DNA of 64,000 nt, from positions 18,662,001 to 18,726,000 of the forward strand of contig OX327702.1 of assembly GCA_946807835.1 (NCBI GenBank). The letters are read 5' to 3'. The notes below the pieces were generated by a model that was not told where the DNA came from, did no database searches, and worked only from the letters and a program-made list of their open reading frames with translations. The number at the start of each line of letters is the position of its first letter. Position 1 is the first letter of the stretch. Shown here piece after piece: positions 1 to 12,192 of the stretch. The DNA comes from Ailanthus altissimus (taxonomy: Eukaryota; Streptophyta; Magnoliopsida; Sapindales; Simaroubaceae). The position numbers and the translations under genes were made by a program.

Positions 1-720
1 ATAGTCTTGTTTTGTGGATCTTGTAAGAAGCTTTTAATTTTTTCCTCCTAAACGAAATAATTTTCCTCTTCGTGATATTGTAAAATCCCTCCAAGTAAAT
101 ATATGATTTCCCCATCCTTAATAAAAAGAGTAAAATCCATCTAAAAATGATCCTAAGTTATAATTTTTTTTATTAAATTTTATAAAAAAAGCGTATTTAT
201 ATTATTTTGATAATTTTCTATTTTATAGTAATAAATCCTATATTATCTTGATTTCTATCGACAATATTAAAATTGCTAAAAAAAAAAAAAAAAAAAGTTG
301 ACTTGAGAGAATCTACTGCTCTTCTCTTACATAATTATAATCTAAATCCATACATACACATATTATCTTTATCTTGCTTAATTTAATTTCCATTTTTTTT
401 CATTCCACCTTTCTACTTCTGTTTCATGATAATGAGGGAAATTTAATAATTGCCCAAAGAATGATCATTTTGATTTATTTTCTACTTCATTAACAAAAAG
501 GGCAGGTGGTGGTGACTTGATGCAACACTGCTAAATAAGAATACGACGAGAATACCCCCGCTCATGTCTTGGGAGATTATTCTATTAATTTGTGCAACAA
601 AATTCACCCTATAATATGAACTTTTTTTTTTTGAAAAGACTATAGTATGAACCTAAACCCGCAGAAACAGTTGGGGGTTTTGCGCTTAATTTGGAGTTGG
701 AGCTCTCGGATATAATAAAG
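1..720 (+). promoter_or_regulatory. Upstream region and 5' leader of the TIM14-like gene
   Basis: AT-rich non-coding DNA ahead of the start codon at 721. No ORF or repeat family was recognised. Homopolymer A/T runs occur near 279-297 and 630-640. The last ~70 bases are less AT-rich and probably hold the transcription start and 5' UTR. A telomeric-repeat-like box (TTTTAGGGTTTTT) sits just downstream in intron 1, around 742-754. Such boxes are common near starts of plant ribosomal and mitochondrial genes. No TATA box could be assigned with confidence. Confidence 0.4.
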
Positions 721-2195
721 ATGGTGAGTCCCTCTCCCTCGTTTTAGGGTTTTTGGTTTATTTTTGTTTTTATGTACACAATCAATTTCCAGTTAGAGCA
801 GCTAATTAAAGTATTAAACAATCATTACTAATCTAGATTAAGATGTTTCTCTTTTAACTTTATTTTCATTCAGCTACAAGCAAATTGATACACTAATTTC
901 TCAAAATTAAAATCGTGGTGTTTTCTTTCTAACTCATTGAAGATGGGTCCTATTCACGTAACACTAGATATATTTGAGTTTGGGTTATCTGCCTATCTGT
1001 TTTTCAAGTAAATAAAAAGGGTGTTTCCTTTGTTGTTTTTTGAATGCGGGCTTGCTTGCTTGGCTGTTTATAATGTCAATTTAAGATTGGTTTTTCAGAC
1101 TTATAACTCTGCTCAAGGAAGATTGGGAAGGCATTACCTATTTAATTTTTATTTTTTTTGGGTTAGTATTGATAACTTAAATCTTACTTAATAAACCTTA
1201 TATTATAAAAGTCAAATCAGGTTGCACCATTGATTGCCGGACTTGCAGTGGCTGCTGCTGCTGCTGCTGCTGCTTATGCTGGTAGATATGGGATCCAGGC
1301 CTGGCAGGCATTCAAGGCAAGACCACCAACAGCTAGAATGTGGAAATTCTATGAAGGTGGTTTTCAGCCTGTCATGACAAGGAAGGAAGCTTCTCTAATA
1401 CTTGGAGTCAGGTAACAATTGATATCCTCTGGTCTAATATTACAATTATGCTCCATGTTTGTTCTATAGCACCAGTAAATTTTTACTTAATTTGATGCCA
1501 TGCAACTATTTTGTCAAGGAACTCACTTTTATTTGGGGCAACCTTACCAGGTTTTGAAGTTAGAATTCACTTATAATTGCTTTTGTAGATTAACTGAGTT
1601 TTTAAGTTAGTAAGAGCTTTAGCTTGTTAAGAAAGAGACCTGAAATCGGAGCCTTGTTCAATCATCTAGAAGTGTGAACTAGTGTGAGCCCTTTAACAAT
1701 TTGAACTCAAGCTGCAAATGATTTGTGCTCTGTTGATTTGAGCTAGTCTGAAGATGTGGGTTGATGCATGTCTTTTTGTGAATGAACCCTTATTTTGCAA
1801 GTGAAATTGCATTATCTTACAATAGCTACTTTACGAATGTGATCTTCACTTGCAATAAATGACACTGAATAATTTTGTTTTGATGGTACACAATGATATA
1901 AACTCATGATTCTTTCTTTTTCAAACAATTTGTACTATTGATGTCTTCAATAAATTTTTATACATTTACCATTTTAAATTTATGTTTTTTGATCCTATCA
2001 AGCTTAACTTCTCTCTTCTAACTCATTTCATTCTTCAGAGAAAGTACTCCAGCAGATAAAGTCAGAGAAGCGCACAGGAGAGTGATGGTTGCAAACCATC
2101 CAGATGTAGGTGGTAGCCAATACCTTGCATCTAAAATTAATGAAGCAAAAGATATCGTGCTCAGAAGAACAAAGGGCAGCAGTTCTGCATTTTAA
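721..2195 (+). CDS. Mitochondrial import motor J-protein, TIM14/PAM18-like (3 exons)
   Basis: Predicted coding exons are 721-723, 1221-1411 and 2039-2195, giving 116 residues, close to the usual ~112 of plant TIM14 proteins. Exon 1 supplies only the ATG, which is followed at once by a GTGAGT donor. The protein starts MVAPLIAG, then eight alanines from a GCT run (residues 12-19), the family block [16 protein letters not shown] (22-37), and YEGGFQP. A C-terminal J-domain carries the HPD motif at 85-87 (exon 3, VANHPDVGG). The short N-terminal hydrophobic helix fits the single inner-membrane anchor of this family. By family knowledge the protein stimulates mitochondrial Hsp70 in the presequence translocase motor, with its J-domain in the matrix. 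All introns are GT-AG with compatible phases and no lesion is visible. An AATAAA near 2328 is a candidate poly(A) signal. The family call is firm; the paralogue is not determined. Confidence 0.93.
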
Positions 2196-3198
2196 CGGGA
2201 AAAGTGGTATTTTGCTGCAAAGTGTTCAGATTATTCTCTTAATCTTCGCGGAGTCCCTGGGATACTTGTTCAATTGATTCTTTAAGAGACAAAAGTTGTG
2301 TAGTATTGGGAAATTTCTGGTTATTTCTAATAAACTTGTTAAAATAGTGGGAAACTTATTGTACCAGCTTGGATATTCAATCATGGTGACATGATTAAAT
2401 TAATGGCATGGCAATGATTGTATTTGGTGGCACTTGTCTATAGCTGACATCTATGTAGCGTATTTTTCTCAGGATATCAACCTGTAATCTTAAAACTCCA
2501 GTTGGGTTAAAGGATGATTGAGCGATTTTCATTTATTAATAATCTTTTTAGGACTCGGTAAGCTTTTTTAATATTCAATGGACTGGACGTGTGCATATAA
2601 CGTTTAAGGGACTACCAAACTTTTCCAAAGATGATGAACCGGGATCTGATTACAGCAATGCATATATTACATAAGAACTGGCCACCTTTCTATTCTTAAT
2701 GCAGTTGTGCATGAAGTGATATATCATGGTAGCATAAACAAACCAAACCAATATTGCTATCTGCTGATGGAACCAATTCTATTTGTAGCAACCGGGCCAT
2801 GGTATTTGCATTGCACTCTTATTCCTTCTTTACCTGGCACTGGCACTGGCAGACCTGCACCTTTTTAACTTTGAAGTGAGGAGTTTCAATCTTTGGCTAA
2901 AGTCAACTGTGATTTTCTATATATGACAATTTTTATTGACGTGTCAAATTCTAAATACATGATAGTGAAACTAAAGGAATGGCTGTGGCAATTGAAATAA
3001 ATTCCACCATAGAACAAAATATTTTGATAAAAATTAATGGCTTCCTACTTTTAGCCTCTCAAATTAGTTTGTCATCCAAATATTGTTATACAGAATTAAT
3101 ATTTCACCTTTCGTGACCTGTGGTATATATACAAGAATAGGGATTTGGGAGATAAATAACAAAAAGTAAAAAGCCTAGTGAATTTCTAGTAAGTTTCT
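2196..3198. other. Intergenic region between convergent 3' ends
   Basis: This stretch holds the 3' UTR of the TIM14-like gene at its left and, on the other strand, the 3' UTR of the hydrolase gene at its right. No ORF, RNA gene or repeat was recognised. Confidence 0.5.
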
Positions 3199-6100
3199 TC
3201 ATTCAGTGGAAGAATCAGTATCGTTGTATGCCTTTTTCATATCTTCTTCTGTTGGGGTTTCATCCATTTCCATTTTCTGTTCAAGAGGACCTTCAGGGCT
3301 TCCAAAAAGAGTCGAAAGTATCTGCCGATGGCACTCATCACAGAGAAAGAAATAAGAAAAGTGGCCTTCATGAGGGAGCTTATGCACAACAGCTGCTGGT
3401 AAAACCCGGCTTATGTAGTCAGCCATTGATGGTGGAACAACTTTATCATCCATCCCCTGTTCAGCATAAAAATTGCTTCTTAATTTGAAAATTTCCAATA
3501 CAGTTTCATTAATATAGTTAAAACATCTATGACCATAAATTATCAATATACTTGTATTTGAACACCACATCCAAGTTTTTCTCACTGTAACTTAGGATGA
3601 AACAAGATGTAATTGAGAAAGTGATAAAGGGTCACTGCTTGAAGAAAGTTATCAAAGATTAGATCATCATATTTTGGAAGTTAACAGAAGACTATATATG
3701 CTACCTACTTGGTAACAACATGATACATTGCGTTCTAATTGCTTTCAATTCAAGAAGGTTGGCTTCTTAATGTTGGAACATTTTGTCATATTTCCAAAAG
3801 GGTACTTGAATATCCAAATCAAAGAAGCATGCTCATAGAATTTTGCAACCAATAAAGTCAACTAATGCATGTTTGAAAAGGCCTGACCTATAGAGAAGCA
3901 TGTGCAATTTTCATGTTAGTTTGGATAAGGTGGAAGAGCAACATAAATATGAAGGTTGAACTGTGGAAGCAATTATTCCCCCGATTTTTTTTCTTCTTTT
4001 TGAAGTATAACAAGATAGATATCTAATGTCCGTCTGAAGTGATTGTGAGGAAACAAAATTAGAACAGACCAAGAGTTGCTTAATATACTTGTATCTATTT
4101 AAGATGAGATGAGAAACTTATACGTTGCATAGATGAGCCAAAGTCCAAACTTCCATATTGTAGTAGAAATAAATGTCATATCATTCTATGGATAATAATA
4201 ATAATGCAGAAAACTGTAAAGCATGGTGAAAAATTATTCAAACCTGCCATATGTGTATTGGTCCCAAAAATCCAGCCAATTCACATTTTTCCTGACTGTA
4301 CATGGCCCTGAGCCAAGTAAGAATGCCTCTTCTCTGACACTCTTTCCGCACCTGAAGATCTTCCAGGCTAAAACCCCAATTGGACACCTGTAGCACAGCT
4401 TCCTCAATGAATGGTTTTGTATTTCCCTGGCGAATTGACTCCTCTACATCCCTATGCCAGTACTCTTCAAATACTGGGTCTTCAATCAAAACTTCATCCT
4501 GAACATATCAGGATTGTATTATGCAAATCACCATAATATGCCAAAAGAGATATTATCAATTATAGCTTGTTAAGGAAGGTTATTCAATTGTGGCAGCAAC
4601 TCTGCTTTATAGGAAAATAGTAATAAACTCTGCACAAAGTCTGAATAACATTCTTATAAACATGAAAATTCTATACCAAGAACAGATATTGCTAAAATGA
4701 AACAGGCACTCAGTAAAAACTAATAAAATTGCAATAAAAATGGAAATGGAAATGAAAATATTTGAAATTTTGGATTCTTGAGAAAGATTAAATAAATCAC
4801 CTTCTTCTTAAGTGACAAAGACATCCACTTATCAATTCGACCATGCTTTCCAGATAGGAAGCTTCGGCGATAGAAAGATGAGAGTAGTTTCGGAAATTGA
4901 CGTGCTAGGAAGTACATGAATTTTTTTCTTGGTAGCCACTCTTCCCAAGTTCTTCTTAGTTCTTCCTTAGTCATGCTTGGCTCATATGGATTCATCATTG
5001 GAGCAAAAAAGGCAGCACCTGCAGATTTGGTAAAGACACACAACAAACACAATCACAATAAGTATGTTAGTAAGAAAGCAGTTATCCTAATTGTCAAATT
5101 AGGAGTCTGAGAATATTGGCTTTGAATTTTAAGAATCCATTATTTGATTGATTCGATTTTAGCAATATAAGGGAAGGTGCAGATTTCCTAGTGACCCCAG
5201 ATAACCAGATAACATAATGCTGATTATGTCAAGTAAGAAAAGAGGAATTAGAACGTAGTTATAGATTCAACTAAAATAAGAATGATATACCTGCAACTCT
5301 GTCAGGAATGTATCTCAGTGTAGCCCATGCATGCATGCTTCCACTTGAGTAACCCAGCACCCAAAACTTGTTACTAACACCAACAGCATTGACTAGACAC
5401 AGAATATCTGCTGCTGAAGAATTAAGATTCCTGCTAGGATGAGGATCACTTTCTCCAAAACCAGGAAGATCATATGTCACCAAGCGAACACCAAACTCTT
5501 CAAGAAGTGATGTCTTGACACCCAGAATACCTTTCATAGACAAATTGTTTTAAAAATTAGTAACAAGCCTTCACCAATTTTATCAAGACCATGCATCAGA
5601 ATCTAAGATATTCAACTTCCTCGAAGAACTAAACATTGTCATTTTCTACCAGCAAGTCTGGAGGAAAGAAACGAATGAGGAGCAATCAGGGAATGTCTGG
5701 CTCTGTCTGCTGAAACACCTTGCTCATGATAAGCCAAGTGTCTGCCATCTGGAAGGAGTATGCGACTTGCAGATGGAGGATGTATGCACACTTTCTTTAC
5801 TGGTGGGACCAAGTTATCACGATTTGTAGTAAAACCGAGTACTGCACATTGTTTAACCATGTCAACAAAATTTTATCTAGTTCATATCATAAAGGAAAAT
5901 GAGATGAAAAGAAAATTTCCAAACAATTTATGGGATTCATTTCTTATCGAAAACTATTATGAAACAAAATGGATTCCCCTACTTCCAGAAATGTAGAGTT
6001 GAATGCAGAGGTGTATCAAATCATCCCATGTTAGAATTTTAGACTGATCTCAGATCTTTATCTAAGTCACCAATTCATTGAACCCCACTATCACTAACTT

Positions 6101-6868
6101 TCAATTGATAGGACCAACGAGACAAAAGTTGAAAGGCCGTTCTCACCCCACATCCCAGCATGTATTAAAAAAAGGGAACACCACTAAAGTTATTAGCATA
6201 ATCTTTTCCTAAGTTACTAAATCTAGAAGGGAACATAAGTTCTTACATATTGCGTGTAAGTAGTCAAGTTTCAACATCAACCAAAACTGAATGTAAAATG
6301 CTATAACAAACTTAACAGTAACTAATTAAGCATCAAACTAAAGCTTAGAGCAAGTTTAATAAAGCAAACAAATGAGCAATAAATAATTGTAATAAATTAG
6401 CTGTAATTCCTATCAGTTCCAATATAAGCACAGATCCAGAAAAACCTTCTAACCAATACCTGAGAGAGCAAGGATAAAAACGAAGAAGACGACGGGCCAG
6501 GCGTGAACCGGATCGCGATCCTCGGGTAAAAACTCGTTCAAAAATCTCAGCCGGCCCGACACCTTGGCCACCGCTCCGCCGAGATTTTGCACAATAAACG
6601 AGTCCTCGTTGATCAGAGTCTGTTGCAATATGTCCTTGCAACCTTTGCCTAATTCTAGAAGCATCTCGGCCCAAGATTTCAAAAGCCCCGTCACCTGATC
6701 CTTGAAGCTTTCCTTTTGGAATTCCGGTTCATCCGTCAGCGGTTTTTTCGGCCGAACCGGAATAACCGGCTCGCCGGCGTACCGTACCCCTGGAGCGTCA
6801 ACTAAACTCGCGAGCTCCTCCGTCCACGTGCTCGCTCCTCGGAACTCCTCCATTCTCACTCCACGCAC
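3199..6868 (-). CDS. Plant alpha/beta hydrolase with an N-terminal membrane segment (6 exons)
   Basis: Predicted exons on the minus strand are 6868-6460, 5841-5650, 5530-5291, 5018-4801, 4498-4244 and 3456-3199. All junctions are GT-AG with matching phases, giving 523 residues. An in-frame second Met (MEEFRG) at residue 6 is an alternative start. Residues ~1-120 are a polar extension. A hydrophobic helix (HAWPVVFFVFILALS) lies at about 122-136, followed by the hydrolase fold from DGRHLAYHEQG. The strand/turn YDLPGFGESDP is at 220-230. The nucleophile elbow GYSSG at 260-264 makes Ser262 the likely nucleophile. GMDDKVVP (439-446) supplies the acid, and HEGHF (467-471) puts the catalytic His at about 470. 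The family is the plant alpha/beta-hydrolase group with DGRHLAY and PGYGESDP motifs; substrates are generally unknown. The helix suggests a membrane-anchored enzyme, but topology is inference. No lesion is seen, so the gene is probably functional. Confidence 0.9.
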
Positions 6869-7091
6869 TGTAAAAGCTTCCCTACTGTTTGTTTTATTTA
6901 TAAGTTTAATTAAGAGCCTGCTTTAGTCATAAGATTAGAGCAATTATGTCAAAGCAAAAACAAAACGAATGTGATATTGATTAGCGCTTTCGTTTACTAA
7001 AACATTCACCGACCATTGTTCAAGCCAATCAAATCTTCCACAAAAAGGAATTAAAAATTTTACAAAAAGCCAAAAGCATCCCTATCAGCTC
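6869..7091 (-). promoter_or_regulatory. Upstream region of the hydrolase gene
   Basis: Short AT-rich interval upstream of the hydrolase start, bounded on the other side by the 3' end of the unrecognised fragment. It must hold the 5' leader and at least part of the promoter. No specific element was assigned. Confidence 0.35.
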
Positions 7092-7370
7092 TTAATCATC
7101 ATCTTTCACCTTCCCACACAGAAACCATTGGCTCTGAATCTTAGAATACGGACCGTTGATGATATAGAAACGATGATTTTGAGTGGCTGGGTACCGGTTT
7201 AGCCGGTGCATGTCCTGCGGTTGTGTGTGGGAGGTCCACCTGCTATTACCGGTTGCAGTGTACGGCACTGAAGAAGCATCGAGCATGACAATACCTTTAG
7301 AGTGATATGCGGGTGTGTGCATGTGACCTAAGACTAAAGAAGAATGTTCGTTTAAACCTTTGATTATTTT
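7092..7370 (-). pseudogene. Unrecognised coding-looking fragment (about 90 codons)
   Basis: A minus-strand reading frame stays open from a TAA at 7373-7371 to the stop at 7092. The stretch is less AT-rich than its flanks and its composition looks like protein: it begins around KGLNEHSSLVLGHMHTPAYH, includes GIVMLDASSVPYTATGN and RFYIINGPYSKIQSQWF, and ends with an acidic tail. An in-frame Met lies at 7322. I do not recognise the family. It could be a terminal exon (a possible acceptor AG precedes GGTTTAAAC), a small gene, or a captured gene piece. No partner exons were found upstream, where DNA turns AT-rich, so a fragment is the safer reading. Confidence 0.4.
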
Positions 7371-8505
7371 TTATGACTACTTGTTGAACTGTGCTAGAGA
7401 CTAGAGAGTATATTTTAATCAAATCATGACCGTTGATTATTGGCGAAGGGAGGAACTAGCCATGTCATCACACGACGCTGATGCCGAGCCTGGATGGACA
7501 AAATGAAAGCAGCTAGTTGGGGAATGGTGTGTAAATAGATAACAGTATTTCCATTTGGTAACAAACGAATCAACTGGGGTTTTGGGTCTCCTTTTTTTTT
7601 TTTTTTAATAAGTCAAAGCGTAATATTATAATAGAATTTTACAATATTACATGAATATATTTGTTAATATATTATTAAACAATTATCAAGACGTTTTATA
7701 AAAATAAAATAAAATAAAATTTTGTAATTCATTCAAACTTATTTCTTTAATAATAACAATACAACAAAATTTTAAATTTTAAATTTTTTATTTAAGAGTT
7801 TTTGATTTTTTTTATGTGAGATTTTTTATCCTTATCATGTAAGAGTAGTTATTCTCTTTGACTTATGAGTGGATTTCTGTCCTACGTAAAATAGTAGTGT
7901 TTTTATGTTGGGATAGTTTCTTATTATGAGTTTGTCTACATTTCGCTATGTAAGAATGGTAAATTTAAATAAATTAAAATAAATTTATTTAATTTTTGTA
8001 TAATATTTTAATAATTTTTTAATTTTATATAAAAAAATTTACGATGTAATATTATTAATTATGTTAATAATATTACATTTAATGATGTTTCAAAAGAAAA
8101 AAAAATGAATCAACTCTCCCTTGAGCTCAGCTCTTATGTCACATATCAAATAAAAATAAAATAAATTTTAAATATACAATAGCTGATATATAGTATTAAT
8201 TAACCAGCTAATTTTTTAAATTAAAGACAAGTGTTCAAATTATGATAAGTAATACTAGAATAAATTTAAATTCTCATTGAAATTTTTTAAAAAATAACCC
8301 AAAATTTATGCCATTATTTTAATTTTTAGCTCTAAATGCAAAAGTTAATCTTTTATAACAAAAAAAATATAAAATTTGTAATTATACCCTTGCGTTTTAT
8401 TTTTCCTCCCCCACCTAAAAAATAACCAAAAACAAAATACACTCTCCACCAAGACAAACTCAACACACGCATACTCTCTCTCTCAAAAATACTCTTAAAT
8501 TAGCA
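7371..8505. other. AT-rich intergenic region
   Basis: Very AT-rich DNA with poly-T runs near 7591-7606 and many short A/T repeats. No gene or classifiable repeat was seen. Its right edge is the target duplication of the MULE. Confidence 0.5.
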
Positions 8506-8514
8506 TTGTATAAA

Positions 8515-8625
8515 AGAAAAATTTTCGAGTTGACCATTAATTTAATATCTATTTTTATTTTAACCGAAATCAAATATTTTAAATTACACTAATTAAATAT
8601 ACGATATGTTTACTATTTTACCCTT
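8515..8625 (+). repeat. Left terminal inverted repeat of the MULE
   Basis: About 111 bp, beginning AGAAAAATTTTCGAGTTGACC. It aligns without large gaps to the reverse complement of 16260-16372, with similarity around two-thirds by eye. The outer 21 positions and the blocks around 8566-8580 and 8612-8625 match best. Confidence 0.75.
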
Positions 8626-8729
8626 ATTACAATTTTAATAATTTTTGTTGTTATTTAATTTTATATAAATTTTTAAATAATTAAATTTTGAATTAATTAT
8701 AAAAATATATTATTTATAATAATAATAAT

Positions 8730-8811
8730 AATTAAAAATAATAAAAACAGAAGAAATGGTCGTTGGGCACGCGCCCAGCGACCATTTTTTTTGTTTTTAT
8801 TATTTATTAAA
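8730..8811. repeat. Foldback repeat inside the left end of the MULE
   Basis: The two arms meet at about 8770-8771. The GC-rich core (8756-8785) reads ATGGTCGTTGGGCAC on the left arm and its near-complement on the right, with G-T mispairs. The AT-rich outer arms (aataataaaaacagaagaa and ttttttttgtttttattatt) also pair. The core shares GGCACGCGCCCA with the larger foldback at 15671-15921, which suggests common origin or function. Confidence 0.7.
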
Positions 8812-9189
8812 TTTATTTAAAAATAAAATAAATAATTATATATTAAATATTACTTATATATAAATATATATAAACCATCCTAATTTTATATTTTTTTTGA
8901 ATTATTATCCCTCACAATATCATCTCTCGTTTTATTCTCAAATCTTAGATCTACAACATTTTATTCTTAAAACTCATAGATCTACTCTCAAAACTCATAT
9001 CATCTCTCGTTTCATCTTTCTGTGAAAATTCAAAGATTTAGACCGAAGAAAAATAGCTGAAGTTAAAAAAAACGAGTAAGTTTTTTGTTTATTTTAATTA
9101 ATAGTATTATTTATATTTATTAAAATAAATGTAATGGATGAAAAGTAATGAATAGATGATTAAACTCAATTATTGAGACAGTGCTTGCA

Positions 9190-9415
9190 CATATAGCTGT
9201 TATGGCTGAGTTGTGGCTGCGCGTGGTTGCATATGTAATTGTTATTGGCCGTCGATTGGTGTGCGTCTATGCGTGGCTGCACATGTAGTTGTTGTTGGCC
9301 ACCGTCTTGTGCGTGCACCAATCGCAACAAGGTGCTCATGTACAATAGTTATGATAAGAATCGGTTGTAAGAAGGTGCTCATGCGCACCACCGCAACACT
9401 GTAACAGCACCACCA
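9190..9415. repeat. GC-rich block with internal direct repeats
   Basis: An island of higher GC in AT-rich DNA. Two imperfect direct copies of a ~65-bp unit carry the pattern tggctgc(g/a)c...atgtaattgttattggccgtc (about 9210-9260 and 9270-9330), followed by a repeated aaggtgctcatg (9330 and 9373). ORFs here are not convincing proteins. It lies upstream of the mudrA region and probably belongs to the element's leader. Confidence 0.45.
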
Positions 9416-9570
9416 AATAGCTCTTGTTTTTTCTGAACCTGCATATTATATTTATTTTATATATTTAAAATAAAAATATATTTTAGATATATAAATAGTT
9501 ATATATTCAATTATATATTTTTAATTTAATTTATATATAATTAAATTAAAATTATGTTATATTTTTTTCA

Positions 9571-12192
9571 GATGACGTTGATTATGTCACAAATTTCAAC
9601 CATTATATGTTTTGGGAGAAGATGAGAGAGCTGTAGTGATAGTTTTGAAAGATACATTGGATATCAAAAATATGCATATGGTTGTTCCAAAAAATATTAG
9701 ATACAAAGCATTATTGAGAAGAATTTGACATCTTTTAGGAGTTAATCAGGTGCATTATAAAGTAACTTTGAAGTTTGAGGTTCCTTCAAGTACTATAAAG
9801 TTGAGACCCATCTCACTTGAAAATAACGATGATGCAATATTGTGGTTGAGCTTACAGAATAATATGGCTACACCGCTTTGTGTAACAGTAAATGCTTGAG
9901 GACCTGAAAGTAATGCAAAAGCATCAATGGAGCAAAAAGAAGGCTATGCTAAGTAATTCTCATCGACAACTCTTGTGTATATTCCAAATTCCCTGGAGAA
10001 TTATCATTATTCTCCTTCGATGCTCAACGAACAACAAGACTACACATATGACCATGGTCAGATATATGGAGATGTTGGCGTTGATCTTGACTATGATATT
10101 GGTAAAAATGATGATCATGGTTACGAGGTTGATGATGATGATGATTGTAGAAATGATTATGATGATGATTATGAAGAGAATGAGGATGTAAATGATGATG
10201 CTGGTGATGATGATGATGATGATGAGGGTGATAATGATAATGATGATGATGGTTATGGTAGAGAAGAAAGGGTTAAGGTAGAAAACTCATTTCAGTTTCA
10301 GCCTAAAATACCACCATTTGACTTGAATGTATCAGAAAAAATTTCTTGTAATGGGATTGGTGATGTATTTGTAGAAAAATTATATAATAACAAAGATGAA
10401 ATTCATAAAGCTATAAGTATGGTTGCACTGAACGAAAAATAGAGCTTTAGAGTTTACAAATCCACCAAAGATCGTTTCGAGTTGAAATACGATGATGACA
10501 GCTGCAAGTGGAGATTACGGGCAGTGTCGACAGAAGGGCGACATTTTTTTGTTGTTAGGCGAGTAGATACAGAGCACACTTGTATTTTGAGTCAATTACG
10601 AGATGATCATCGGCAAGCCAAGAGCCGAATTATTACTAAAGTAATAAAAAATAAGTTTACATCGGTCAATAGAAACTATAGGCTGAAAGACATTCAAGCA
10701 GACATACGTGAACAATTCGGTATTCAGATAACCTATACTAATGCTTGGCGTGCTAGGGAGCGTGCATGATTAATAAGAGGTACTCCTGAGGATTCGTTTA
10801 GATTGCTTCCTGCATACAGCTATGTGTTGCAACAAAATAACCCAGGTACGGTTACTCATTTGAAAACTGACGCAGATAATCACTTCAAATATTTCTTTAT
10901 GGCGTTAGGACCCTACATCAGAGGTTTAAATTCATTAATCCACCGGTAGTTGCAGTGGACGGAACATTTTTGAAAGGTTCCTATCTTGGTATAATATTTG
11001 TGGTCATTTGTAAAGATGGAAACAATCAGATTTATCCATTGGCTTGGGGAATTGCTGACTTAGAAAATGATACTTCTTGGGAGTGGTTTATGGTTAAACT
11101 GCGAGGAGTTATTGCAGATCATCAGAATCTTATTTTTATATCTGATCAACATGTCAGTATTGAGAGGGCTATAGAGCTGTGTTTTCTCATGCATATCATG
11201 GGTTCTGCATATATTATTTGAAAGGAAATTTGATGACAAAATATAAGTTACCATCAGATAAGTCTAAAAAATGGGTATATCTATCTACCTACTCCACTGC
11301 TGCCAAGGCTTATCGTGTCCATGATTTTCAATACCAATTAAACAAAATGTGACAAATGAGACCTGACGTAATGAAGTATTTGGAGAAAGATGTCAGTATG
11401 GTGAGATGGGCACGATCATCTGGTGCTTTCAGAAGGTATGACATTATGACTACTAGTATCGCTGAGGGCATTAATGCAGTTGCAAAAGAAGCAAGAAAGC
11501 TTCCGGTGACTGATTTGGTGGAGTGGATGCGGAAGCTAACGCAATTGTGATTTTACTATAGACGATTGACATCACAAAATATGACCAATGTCTTGACGAA
11601 CTGGGCATATCATAAAGTCATGAAACATAACGATAAGGTAAGTTGAATGACCATTTCTCCTGTTGATGATTTACGATTTATAGTTATGGATGGTGGAGTA
11701 AACTGGATTGTAGACATTGGCGAAAGAACATATAGCTATCGGAAGTTTGATTATCGGCAACTGCCTTGTTCCCATGCACTCGCCGCATACAGATACATCA
11801 GATTATCGCACGAGAGCCTTTGTTAAACTTATTACACATCTGAGACTTTATTCCATGCCTATAGCAAGCCAATACTTTCGATTAGTCAAGTGTCAGATTG
11901 GATAGTTCCAGAGTATTTGAAAAATTTAAACATTCAGCCTCCGATAGCACGTCGTCAGTCAGGCAGATGTCGGATGAATCAGATTCTATCTCAATGAGAG
12001 GAACCATCAAAGAATATATGTAGTCGTTGTAGACAACATGGACATAACCGACAAACGTGTCGAAATCCCGTACCTTTACAGAGCAGGTGATGTATATTTA
12101 TTTATAAACATTTACCTTATTGATATTTAACTATATATAATATAAGGCTAATATTCAAATATTTTTTGTTTCAGACGGATCTGAACAAATAA
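9571..12192 (+). pseudogene. mudrA: mudrA-like MULE transposase, decayed
   Basis: Conserved segments lie in order along the plus strand, interrupted by several in-frame stops (for example near 9727, 10441 and 10767). An N-terminal region (9600-9900) is followed by an Asp-rich GAT-repeat tract (10120-10250). The DUF/MuDR DNA-binding region (10480-10770) carries RRVDTEHTC and ends in YTNAWRARERA. The MULE catalytic domain starts at AVDGTFLKG (about 10951-10977), with the second Asp in FISDQHVSIERAI (about 11140). A SWIM-type motif, YRQLPCSHALAA, is at about 11751-11790, and a CCHC knuckle CSRCRQHGHNRQTC at about 12022-12063. A probable last intron (GTGATG at ~12088, acceptor at 12174) precedes the final stop at 12192. 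In the family the protein binds the element's TIRs and catalyses excision and insertion. This copy cannot encode a full-length enzyme. Confidence 0.85.

Noticed and set aside
9213..9404. Plus-strand ORF with Cys-rich translation
   Set aside because: Crosses imperfect direct repeats in the MULE leader; no family resemblance and no supporting frame conservation.
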